Below, in pieces: positions 36,470-48,800 of a DNA stretch of 64,000 nt. Each line of letters begins with the position of its first letter. Positions within the stretch are counted from its first letter, which is position 1. This stretch comes from Maylandia zebra (Eukaryota; Chordata; Actinopteri; Cichliformes; Cichlidae): contig NC_135170.1 of the NCBI RefSeq assembly GCF_041146795.1, forward strand, positions 29,065,533 to 29,129,532. Reading direction: 5' to 3'. Under the pieces are notes generated by a model. It made no database searches. It was not told the DNA's origin and was given only the letters and a program-made list of their open reading frames with translations. The position numbers were made by a program, and so were the translations under genes.

Positions 36470-38346
36470 AAAGAATCAAAGCTGATCAACTGTTAACTTT
36501 CATGACTATATACAAAGGTGACAAACACTCAATTTTATTTTCTGGAATAAGTTAAGCATTTGATAGACATCACATACAGTAATGATCATTTCTTGGGTGA
36601 TGGGAGGACTATGGGATAAAAAGCAGACTGTGGAAGACACCCAGAGATTTAAAATAGATAATCAAGATTTATCCACGTGAAAATCACTGATGAATGCCTG
36701 AATCCAGCCAAAAAATAAAAACAACCTTCGTGTTAGTCTATAAGCACAATCCATCAGCCACACCCAAGGTAAATAGTAACCAGCCACCAGTGCATGTAGG
36801 GTGCTTCAGGTTTCTTAAATTTAATTTTGCTTCATCTAAGTGTAGTATGGGGAGAATAAAACATAAAGCACAAACTGTTTTTTTAACTGCTTCCTTACCA
36901 GGTATTAAAGGCATAGACTTCCAAGGTAGTCTGCCGATTTGAAATACTGGAACAGACACATGCCTCCCTGTAATGCTCGCAATCATTGCCAGGCACCTGA
37001 CTCAAACTCAGTCCGGCTGGTGGCTTTTTAAAGAATTTTTTTATATCTGCCAAACTGACACAGATGCATATAAATCTCAAATCTGTCCAACAGAAAGTAC
37101 CTCTGGTTAAAACAAACAAAAACAAAACTGTTTGTGATTAAAAATAGAAATTTTCATGGGTATGAATATATATGCGTAACTAATATAGTGGATTTGTGTG
37201 CACAACAGCTTTATGCAACCATATGGAGTCGAGAGGAAATGCTAATAAGTGACGATGAAACATAAAGAACCAGTGAAATCTGCTATTTCGAGGTCAGTTT
37301 GTGTGTATAGGTTTTTACTGCATCTTCTACAGCAACTATCTGCGTGGGTGTTTGTTGATGCATGGGGAGTAAAGAAAATGTGAAATCGAGGTGGTGATAC
37401 AGACAGCAGCCTGTTAGATTCTTCCAGCACACCAACAAAAAGCCTAGCAGCAAATTGACTGTTATTACACTGAGCAAAAGCGTGAATCGCTTGATGCTGT
37501 GCTTTATTCAACTTGACCTCTACCCTCATGTGTCAAAAGAAGGGCTGATAAAAACACAGAATCTTTCCAGAGATGCCAAAGAAGATAATCAGTTGCTTTC
37601 TTCCACAGCAAACAAAACGTGCACACACACCTCCCTTTCTGTGTTATTAACGCGGGATCCAGCTGTACCTCAGAAAAATGATTGGTAATTTAAGTGAGAA
37701 GTCTAAGCAACAGAAAATCATCTTCTGCCTCCCATTGTGGAGTTTCACAAAAGATAGAGGTGAGAGCGTGAGAAAGCAAGAGATGGAAGAAAAAGGAAAG
37801 TTATTTCTAATAACTTCTCTGGGGAGAAGGCAAGGTTTTATGTGAGAAAGAAAGTGAAGGCAAGAGATATTTCATAAATTCAGTGGATAGAACGGGGGAT
37901 GGTTCAAGCTTTTTTCTATGAGAGAGAGGGAGCGAGAGAGAAGGGGAGGGAGGGAGCGAGAGAGGCTGGGGACTCAGTGGCAAGATTCATGGAGAGTGGA
38001 GTTACACTGACTGAGGAGCAGCTGAGACTTTGCTGTGATACTGGAGCAGTGCTGAGCACAGAGCGATGCACAACTGAACCTGAATACTTCTGACTCAGGC
38101 TGAGAAAAGCTTTAGAGCTTTAGCACGGAAAACCTCTGAATTTTCCTTCAAAGAAGAAATGGAAAACTCTGTGATACATTTCAGTAGTTTTATCCACTCA
38201 ATATAGAATATATAAAACTTCCACTCCACTGAAGAGTTACAAGAAAACTCAAGAAGCGGTGTTGAAAGTCTAATTCGGGTCTTCTATAGGGAATGGTGGC
38301 AAACTAATTGAAACTAGGACTCTGTGACCTTTTTTTCTGGTGAAAG
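36470..38346 (+). other. hcrt-kcnh4 spacer and kcnh4 5' UTR/promoter region
   Basis: No coding sequence is supported. A GA-rich low-complexity run at about 37917-37968 and the following 380 bases probably belong to the kcnh4 promoter or 5' UTR. No clear TATA box was identified. Confidence 0.55.
37917..37968 (+). repeat. GA-rich low-complexity tract upstream of kcnh4
   Basis: Repeated GAGA/GGGA units lie about 0.4 kb before the kcnh4 start codon. GA tracts are common in promoters and 5' UTRs; a regulatory role is not shown. Confidence 0.6.
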
Positions 38347-39765
38347 ATGCCTGTAATGAAGGGCCTCCTTGCTCCACAAAATACCTTCTTGGACACCATT
38401 GCCAATCACTTTGATGGAACTCGTAAGTATTTTGGGGAGAGGGGATCACTTTGCATTAATACAGATTTTTTAAAAGAATGCTGATAATTACATTTCTGAT
38501 GAATATACATGAATAGTAAATCGATTAACCTGCAGACCAAGTATTCGGAATCTGCGACTGATATTGTTGGACAAGTCAAACTGCTAGTCCCCGCAGATTT
38601 TGATCAGTATGTGTTCTTCTTAAAATGTGTATTACTTATATTGAAAGAAATGGTATATAATACATTTATATATGAAATATGTTGGCTGCAAAAGGTCAAT
38701 CAATTTTAAAGATGAAGCTTTCCCAGCTTGCGTTTAGGATTTTTGCCATTGGCATTTCTGTAACCCAATTTAGGACTGTGACAGGCGCTGATAAACACTG
38801 CTGTCAATCAATATGTCCAACAGTAGTGAGATCCCATTTAATATGTTGGAGCTGAAGAGCCACTTGTTGAGATGATGTGTTGCTTGTTAGAATATTTCCC
38901 TGTTGATAATAATGTCAAGGTCTTTCTCAACAGCAAACAAAAAAAATAAATAAAGGCAAATCAAATTATTCAGGAGCAACATTAAAGTTTTAGAGCTAAA
39001 GTCTGGCATCTTTCTTTCAGTTTAAAATCTACCAAAAAAGAAGGGAAAAAAAATATATATGAGCTTTTTAAAAAGTTACTGAAAAATCTATTGTTTATTA
39101 TAAGACCGGCTCAGCACAGTGTCGTTAATTAAATAACTATGTGCGGCAGTTACAGAATGATGCTAATAACTGTGAAAACACTACTGGATTTAAACACTAG
39201 ACTTTGCTGAATAATTAATCCTGATTAAATACCAGCTCTAATAAAACATATTACTTTTTAGCATTTAATTACAGCCATTAAAGTTTCAAATGAAAATGTA
39301 GCTTATGCACCAAGTGCTTGACATGATTTGATTTTTGCTCATTATGCGAAACTACACTACAATGTAAAGCTAATATTTACATGTGCTTGGATTACTAAGA
39401 AAGCACAATTATTTTTCCAGTCTTATGTAACCTAGCATGAGATGAAGAGGCAGATTAACAGTCTCACTCTACAGCACATAGAATATTGTACTTTTTTTCT
39501 TCTTGTTTCTGGGTAATACGTGGCTTTTCTTCCTGCTTGTTCTGCCTCAGAAGCAAAGAAATGAAACAACATTCTCACACTATAACACTTAATATACAGA
39601 AAGAAAAATCTTATTACCTTAGCATATGGAACAGATCCACCTGGTTACACCCACTCAAACACATATGAACAATACCAGGCATGGAAAGTTACATCTTACA
39701 TCAAGTATCCAAGCATGTCAGTTTTACTCTACATCAGATTTAGTGGAAAAAAAAGAGAAACACAT

Positions 39766-39858
<93 letters not shown>

Positions 39859-42800
39859 TTTTTCAGAAAACAAGAAAAGTGGTGCACAGGTCAGACATTG
39901 CGTTTCTCTCGCCATTGAAAATTCTCCATCTGTTCTCTGAGGTTTTTTGCCCTCACCTTCACATCCGCAGAAAGCAGATATAGAATTGCATTTACACATA
40001 TCTGGGCAGCAAACATGTTTTCATTATCTGGCAGCCACAGTGCCTCTGTATGTGAGTCGTGCGTCGGTGGACTGATCAAGTCACTGAGTAGGATGTAAAA
40101 GGATCAACTGACAAGAGATGGCTTCAGCATAATGCCGCAGGAATCCAGGAATAGTTGAAAAATATATGTTAATTGATTTGAAAGTGTTGGATCACATACT
40201 GTGAGGGTGACTGAATATAGGCAGTATGATCCTGACATGAGAGCAGAGAGATTAATTTAGATGAATTACTGCATATGCAAGAGACAGAGAGCCAATCAAA
40301 TATAATTTGAGGTGTGGTTCAGTCAACCTGTGAAAGCAGGAAAAGTTTACTTTTTCATCTAGTCACTCACAACTTATACAGGGTACTGATCTTAATCGAC
40401 AATTTTAAAGCTTTCAGAATAATATTCATTAGATATATGTGCACTGTAGCCTGTAGAAGCATAAGGAGTCTATCAAACATGTTTGTTTTTGTGCTGAAAT
40501 TGCAGTTTTCTCCTCCCCACGTTCTGTTGTGGATAGTTAGCAATACTAAATGCATCTGAATCAACAAATGCTTGCATTTTAACAATGTTTTTGTAGTGAT
40601 TCACATCATTTTGAGGTTTGATGAGTGTCAGTGTTAACCATGGTCATGGCATGTTGACCCAATTGCTATTCAAACCTTTTGTTTGTGAGGGGTGGCTAGT
40701 CAAAAGAAAGTCAGAGTAGCTTTAAGACTGCGGGCTTGCACCAGTATAAGATAAATTAAGGTTATTTCAACTGTAAATCATGCACAGCTAGTCCAATAAT
40801 GTCCAAAAATACAAATGTGGTGCAGGAGATTATCGTAGCAGGTCCCCTTTGAGCAAGTGGACTTAGTCAAATCTATTAAATGTGTTTTGTACAAATCAGT
40901 GAGGTTACTGTTGCAACATTACCATTTTTTTCCTGCACAAATTGCCATGGCAACATAGGCGCAGGAAGATCTTAATTTAGCTTCTTATGAGATTAAGTGC
41001 AGACACTTCAGGTGAAAAAATGAAATAAAATAAAAAACCTTGCACATGTGTTCTTCTGGAGGCAACACTTTGTTAGCACCCTTTAGTGATGCTGGCAATT
41101 ATTTTGTGGTTGAAAAATCATTTAAAATACAATACCGTATGACAGCATGCATCTGAATAAACTGCTATTATCGGTCTCTGTTTACTTTCCAAGCTGTAGA
41201 GAGAACACAAAGCATCAGCCTCATTATATCTGGCCGCAGTACAGGTGCTTGGTGTTGTCCTTGCAGCTATATCATCATTGGAGTGCTTTGCTACATAAGC
41301 AAACAAAGAACTTTGGGGGAATTAAATTTGCTTGCATCAAAGTGTGTTTGAATAAACAAATAAAAGATGACATGTCAGTGTACTCAGTCTATTTGTCTAA
41401 ATATTGATGGGTTGGACAACTGAAAGCACACTTCCATTAGTCATTGAATGATGAAGACATCTGGTTGTTGCGTCCCTTTACAATAGAGTCTAAAGTGCAT
41501 CACCCCAAACAGTTTATTTCTATATATCAGTTTGTAACTTAAGGAACTGGGCAAGTTGGGTAAGCTATTCTATTTTCCACCTTTTTGACTGGTGATACGC
41601 AAAGAAAAGCTATTCTTACACTGTTATTTAATTATTAATTATTTGGCAACAATGATAAGAGCTATTGTTGGTGGAGTAAAGATGTAATGTACAGTCTGTC
41701 AAGCAGGGTGGTGGCAGCATCTTACTATGGGGCTGTTTTCCATTCACATTGTCAGTGGACTGATTCTTATATAGTACTTTTCTGCTCTCCCAGAGCACTC
41801 AAAGCACTTTATACAACATCCCTCATTCACACATCTTCGACTTGGGGTTAGTATCTTTCCCAAGTATATTTAGCATACAGACTGGAGGAGCAAGGGATTA
41901 AACCACCAACCTTCCAACCAGCAGTTGACCCGCTCTACCTCTTGAGCTACAGCCACCCTGACTCACTGTGAAGTGAATGGAAAAATAAAAAAAGGAGGAC
42001 TTTAACTTCACCTCAAATCAACAATTAGAGGTTTGAAAAGATGTTTGCACACAAAATTGGTTTTGGAATTGATAAAGTAGGCTAACATTAAGCTTCTGGA
42101 TAGCATTCCCAAAAACCCTAACCTAAACTTTGCTCATAAATTGTGCCGGGTCCATGCCAGGAAATCAATCAGTTTAAATGAACTCCACCAATTCCGCATA
42201 GTTTGGTGGAAATGTAATTGAAATTTTTGGTTAACAGGACAAAACATTTTGGAAAATATTCATCAGTGCAATGTCTAATGACTGAAAATGATTTAGAACC
42301 AGAGTCTCACTGAGGTCCTGGGACCAGCTGGCACTCTGCATATATTCTTGGACTTAATGCTCACCAGCAGCAAACTTCAAAGCTCTCTTTGATGTACACT
42401 AGATAACTGCCAACTTCAGGGTTCTGAGCTGAAAATACAAAGAATGACTCAGATAGGAAAAGTTACTTTTTGTGCTTCAAAAGAACTTGTATTTAAAAAT
42501 TTATATTAAAAAACATTATACTTGACACATTTAAATGTTTTCTTTCAGAACTGCAGCTATATACTTTGGATACATCTATTCACTTCCTACTGTTCGGTTC
42601 GCCATGTCTGTTTCTCCAGGTCACACAATAACTTTACCTGATTTTTGATCTTTTTATTTTCCTCACAGACTGTAACTTCCTCCTGGGAAATACTCAGGGG
42701 AGCTGTGGATACCCTATTGTCTACTGCTCCGATGGCTTTTGTGAGTTAACCGGCTTTGTTCGAACAGAGGTGATGCAGAAAACCTGCACGTGTCGTTTCC

Positions 42801-45800
42801 TTCACGGGGCTGAGACCAGTGAAAATGTGATTCAACAGGTAGACAAAGCCCTGGAAGGCCAGCAGGAGTACCAAGGAGAAGTCTGTTTTTATAGGAAAAA
42901 TGGTGAGAATCACAGACACTCACGGTCACAAACGAGAATGACTTGAGCTTGGCAACAAAAAAAATTGTTATTTCATCAGTATTAGAGATCTAATCATCAT
43001 TTTGGTGAATTAATTGTCTGACGAGGTAATGTCTTTGTAATAACATTTTTAATACTCCCAGGAAATCCATTCTGGTGCCTCCTGGATATTGTACCAATTA
43101 AAAATGAGAAAGGTGAGGTTGTGCTGTTCCTGTTATCCTTCAAAGATGTCAGCGAATCACATGGAAAAAAATATCGCTGTACTCAAAGAGACGGTGAGGC
43201 CTGGCTGCTTGCGTTTCTTTAGTTTTTAACAAAAGCACTTATTTTTTGTGTCATTTAATGTGCATTTTTTGGCATAATTTACACACAATTTTATTTAGTG
43301 CGTATTATTTTCCTTACAGGAATGTTAGAGATTGCTGACCAGAGAAGAAAAAGTGGACAATCACACTTTTTTCAAAGTAGAGAGAGGGGGAGAACCATTC
43401 TACACCACTTGAACAGGCTGTTCACCAAGAGGAACAAGAAGAAGTTGCCTAATGTGAGAGCAAACCACTGGCTTAGAAATAAATACATAAAACTAAAGCA
43501 CAGTTTTGCACTTTTACTAGCTAAACATTTACACTCAACAACAAAGCTGTCCTTTATATGCTAATAATCAGGTAACCCTGAGTCAGGTGAGTTTTGCATT
43601 TAGTACCAAGGTACGTACTTTGTGTACCAGATAGGGGCAGTTGGCCCTATTCAAACAGCTGTGATGATGATGATGATGATGTGTCATACTTTTAGTGCCC
43701 TTCAAGAATTAAAGTACTTGCAAACACAGTCCGGGCACTTGAGATTTGCAGGCTTGTAAAATTAGCTTACTCTCTCCATCTGTGTCATCACTATGCCACC
43801 AAGCAAGGATATCAAAGCAGTGCTGATTTGAAGTCTAAAGCTGAATGACTTGTTATCTTTTCAGAGTGTGTTCCAGAAACCGTCCCTGCCCGAGTACAAG
43901 GTGGCAGCTGTGAAGAGGTCCCGCTTTATCCTGCTGCACTACAGCATGTTCAAGGCTCTGTGGGACTGGTTAATCCTTCTGGCAACTTTCTATGTCGCAG
44001 TCACAGTGCCTTACAACGTCTGCTTTGTCAGCCATGATGAGGACCGTGACCATCGGCCACTTGTCAGCCGCAGTACCATAGGCAGTGACATTGCTGTAGA
44101 GATGCTCTTCATTCTTGGTATAATATATTTGAATTTATTGAAAAAAATAAGGATGCAGTAGTATAACCTTTAATATTTTTTTAGGTAAAATTGAAATACT
44201 AAACACCTTAAACAAATGAAAATGTTTTTCTAAGAGGTTCTACTCTGCAAGCTACTAGTCTCTTCTACCTGTTACTTACATTACGAACAGACAACAATGT
44301 TAAGTTTAAATGAAGAAACATATTCCCCAGTGCAGCTGCAGTAGTTTCCCTGGCAATGGCTAACACACGACTACCTCCTACTTTTTCTCACCCACTCAGG
44401 CTGTCTTTGTTGCCCTAGGTTAGAAATCATAATTAGATTTCTCTCACGTCGTCCCATTTTTCCTCCAAAGAATGCGCGATAGCACATGTGCCACGAGGCT
44501 CGCTGACTTCTTGTCTCTCAACAAGTTTGTCTGGGGACAGACACCATCACAAAATTAGCTCACCTGGTAACACGTTTTTCCTTTTTTTCTTTCATTTAAA
44601 CTCATCCTCAGTTCAGTCTTACTGAAATTAAACAAACAGTCGCCTTTTCAGTATACAAAAGAGAGTTGGGTTTATTGCCAGGGAAACCTTGCATTAACTG
44701 CTTTGTGCTTCTTATGCTGCAAATTCTATTTGTCCTTGCAACATGCAGCTTGATATGTTTCTTTGTTTAACATTCTTGGGCTGCAACCCCCGCCCCTTAC
44801 TCATAGAATCTGTGCAACTTTAACTAGCACTATAACAATGATTTAATTATTTGCTGAAATGAGGCTTTGTATCCTAATATCCCGCTGTCTTCTTGAGCTA
44901 TATTGTTGTAATGTATATTATTTTATATATTAACTGCCCCGGCTATGACTCTAGTGAAATCTTGTTTTCTTTGTTCTGGTTTGCCATCTTTCTCTTTTGT
45001 TTTTAACTTTACTGTTCCTTTTCAGATATTCTCCTGAATTTCCGTACCACCTTTGTGAGTCAGTCAGGTCAGGTGGTGTACGACACCCGATCCATCTGCC
45101 TCCATTATTGCACTACCTGGTTCTTTGTAGATCTGATTGCAGCACTCCCCTTTGACCTTCTCTATGCTTTCAACATTACAGTGGTAAGACTTTTATTCCA
45201 GATACGTGAAAATCTAAAATGACCTTTGTTTTATACTTTCCAGTGTCTTTAAATGGACTAACTTTAAGCCTATAGTGAGTAATGCTATAGTGCTATTTCC
45301 CCCAGAGAAGAGAGTGGAGATGATTATCCTTCTACATTCATGCCCTTCACTGAACATTCTTGTTAGTCTGCTTGCTTCGACACTAGTACTTCTCATGGAT
45401 TAGTCTTAGTTTGCCAAAGGCAACTTCAGCTGACGCACAAAGTCATCTCCCTAACTGTATTTTTGTTTTGCTCGACGTCCGCTGCAAACTCTCCAGCTAT
45501 TACGCTGTTCTAACTTTGATAGTATTTGATGGTACTAACAGAGAAGTGGGGATGTGTCACAAGTTAAACACACTCATACAGATCCTTGAACGGCAAAACT
45601 ACTAAATAAACTAATCTGCATCTTTGATGTTGTACTTTTCCACTCCTTTTCCAGACTTCATTGGTGCACCTGTTGAAAACAGTCCGTCTGCTGCGCTTGC
45701 TACGGCTGTTACAAAAACTGGATCGATATTCCCAGTACAGCGCTGTAGTCCTGACCCTGCTCATGTCTGTGTTTGCACTGCTTGCTCATTGGATGGCTTG

Positions 45801-48800
45801 TGTCTGGTATATCATTGGACGCAAGGAGATAGAAAGCGGTAACCCAGTAACCTGGGACATAGGTGAGGACACTGCAGTTTTGTTTGAATAGTCCCACACA
45901 GTTAAAAGTATAATATTCTCCCTCACTCGTTTGCTTTACTGAGACAAATTAGGTGTCTTTTTTTTGGCAACATCGCCGTGTCAGTGCTGCACATCTCAGC
46001 TAATGCTTGAATGCTTCAGCATCATTTCATCCCCTAGCTTGTTTCCTCAGAGGAAGTGTAGGTCAAGAAATGATTACATTATATCACCAGTAACACATTA
46101 TGTCATTCTATATTATATCATGTATTATATCACCTACGACAGCAGAAAAGTTCAACCATTAAAAAAGAATAACAAAAGTTAATTTAATCACTCAGATAGA
46201 CCTACGTAACAACCTTCTAACCTCTTCCACCAGGTTGGCTTCAGGAGCTGGGAAAACGTCTGGAGACGCCGTACATCAACAGCACCGTGGGTGGTCCATC
46301 CTTGCCTAGCGCCTACATTGCTTCTCTCTATTTCACCCTCAGCAGCCTTACAAGTGTTGGTTTTGGGAATGTGTGCGCCAATACAGATGCAGAGAAAATC
46401 TTCTCCATCTGTATTATGCTGATGGGAGGTGAGTTTAAAGGACATGGCAGGAAATTCCCAACTATATGAAAAATGTTTCAAGAATGTCCCCATATTTCTG
46501 TCACCTCCAGCCCTGATGCATGCAGTAGTCTTTGGCAACGTGACTGCTATCATCCAGCGCATGTACTCACGTCGCTCCCTCTACCACACCCGCATGAAGG
46601 ATCTCAAGGACTTCATCCGTGTGCATCGGCTACCTCAACAGCTCAAGCAAAGGATGTTGGAGTACTTTCAGGCCACCTGGTCTGTCAACAATGGAATCAA
46701 CACCAATGAGGTGGGTAAAGAATCACACTGTAGCCGTGTTCTCCTGGCTCTTTGTGTTTATGAAAAATATTTGCTTGGACATAATAAGTTATTTTTCTGG
46801 CAGAATGCATCATTTTTAATATGTAGCTGAAGAATATGTCTATTCTTTTTGGATATTGGTTATTCTACACTCAGAAATGCCATTCTTAAAATATGGGGCA
46901 CCTCAGATTCTCTGGAGTCTTATTCCAGTTCTTTAAGTAGATAGTCCTTTTTTGCAAATAGAATTTCAGTATACTGCCAGAGCCTATCTAGGAGAAGTTC
47001 CTGTAATTACAAGGGTTGGAGCTGAAATAGAGAGAGCACTCATTAACACCCCCAACCATCAGTATCCTCAGATAATTAATTCAGTGTTGAAGGTAACAGA
47101 GAGAGCCACTGGTTTCTGAGAACATGCTGGCAGTATTATCATGTCTTTAAAAACACAGTCTGCCCTTTTTTTAATTTGTTTAATTTAGGAGTGGTTAACC
47201 ATACCATATGTGTAGGCTTCTTAGTAGCACTATTGCATAGTCAAATATCTCTAAGTAATTGTCTAAAACAAAAAGATTGAAGTATTTTAAAAGGAGAGTA
47301 CCTGGTGATTTTTGACTACAAGAGGAGGGACAGACTTTACAGGAAACACGTAAATGCAGTACTGCAATATTCCAGTTTTATCAAGCCGAAATGTAGCAAG
47401 ACAAGAAGGCAGTGGAGTTTTGTTTCTGTGAGAAGAATATCTGGGTGAACAATGAGCTGATAATTACAAGTACTTAAAAAAAGAGGGTAATTTGTGTCTT
47501 GCAAAGCTCTATATGCATTTAAGTACCGGTACGGTGGTTAACTATTAAATAGCGGTTCTTAATTTTATCGTGTCCTCGCTCTTAGCTGTTACATGACTTC
47601 CCAGATGAACTGCGAGCTGACATTACCATGCATCTGAACAAAGACATACTGCAGCTGCCTGTGTTTGAGCGAGCCAGCAGAGGGTGTCTGCGCTCCCTCT
47701 CCCTCCACATCAAAACTTCCTTCTGTGCACCAGGGGAATATCTTATTCGCCAAGGAGATGCCCTACAAGCTAATTACTTTGTGTGCTCCGGTTCCCTGGA
47801 GGTTCTGAAAGATGGCATGGTCCTAGCGATCCTGGGTCAGTGTGCACCCAGTGTTTTAATGTTAATCTCATACAGATTTCTCTACATATTAGCTGTGTAT
47901 TGACATATTACACATACTATGCTTATGTGACAATCCCTACAGGCAAAGGCGACCTCATAGGGGCTGACCTACCAGAGCATGACAAGGTGATCAAGACCAA
48001 TGCAGATGTGAAGGCACTGACATACTGCGACTTGCAGTACATCAGTGTCAGGGCTTTGAGGGAGGTCCTGGGGCTTTATCCAGAGTATTGCAGTCGGTTC
48101 AGCTTGGACATCCACCACAATCTCACCTACAACTTGAGAGAAGGCAGTGAAGCTGATGTAAGACATTTACTTTGAAGCAATGGAATAAAACTCAGAATGA
48201 GACACATTCGAATGCACCACAATTCAGAATATGGTGTACAAACATACCTATGCTATATGGAACGCTTTACATGTTCAGTTTCCAGTGTGAGTGTAATGCT
48301 TTGTTCATTTTCACTTCCATGCCTTTAGGGAGTAACACGGTTTCAGCTGACACCCAGGCAGTCTCAGGTATGTCTGCCTCATTAGGATGATTAATTTAGC
48401 CTTGACATGCTTGATACAGCCATAGTTAAATCTGTCTTAGCTTAAGGGATTAGTCCGGCTTGCATTGCATTCTCTTGATAAATGTCATGTAGATAAGAAA
48501 ACACTTAAAATGCCTTTTTTTTTTTATAGTTGAGATAATAATGCTCCAGTTGCTGCTAGGTAACAGAGAGAAATGGAGCAAACAGCATGTACTATATATG
48601 GTTTCTACACTCCAGTCATCAAGAAAAACACTAAGCTTAATTAAAACTATCCTACAAGAGAAGTATTTCTGACACTATCAAAATCACTAGACTAAGAATT
48701 TTTGTAGCAAACAAATCTATTACCCAAACAAAAATCATGCACAAATCTTTGCAATCGGCTTCATTGAGTTTTCCATCTTTTTTCTCCTCAGTTTATGGAT

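Larger units (their letters stand above)
38423..42668 (+). other. kcnh4 intron 1 (4.2 kb)
   Basis: It separates the cap exon from the PAS exon and contains the TA microsatellite (39771-39857) and a dispersed repeat (41757-41960). No exon was found. Confidence 0.85.

Noticed and set aside
39626-39999. ORFs with long alternating Tyr/Ile runs on both strands
   Set aside because: They are translations of the TA microsatellite.
46505-46510. Frame break suspected between kcnh4 pore and S6 exons
   Set aside because: The 82-base intron 46429-46510 has proper GT and AG borders and restores [15 protein letters not shown] exactly, so there is no frameshift.
46188-46562. 124-codon minus ORF
   Set aside because: It is the antisense shadow of the kcnh4 pore exon and flanking introns.
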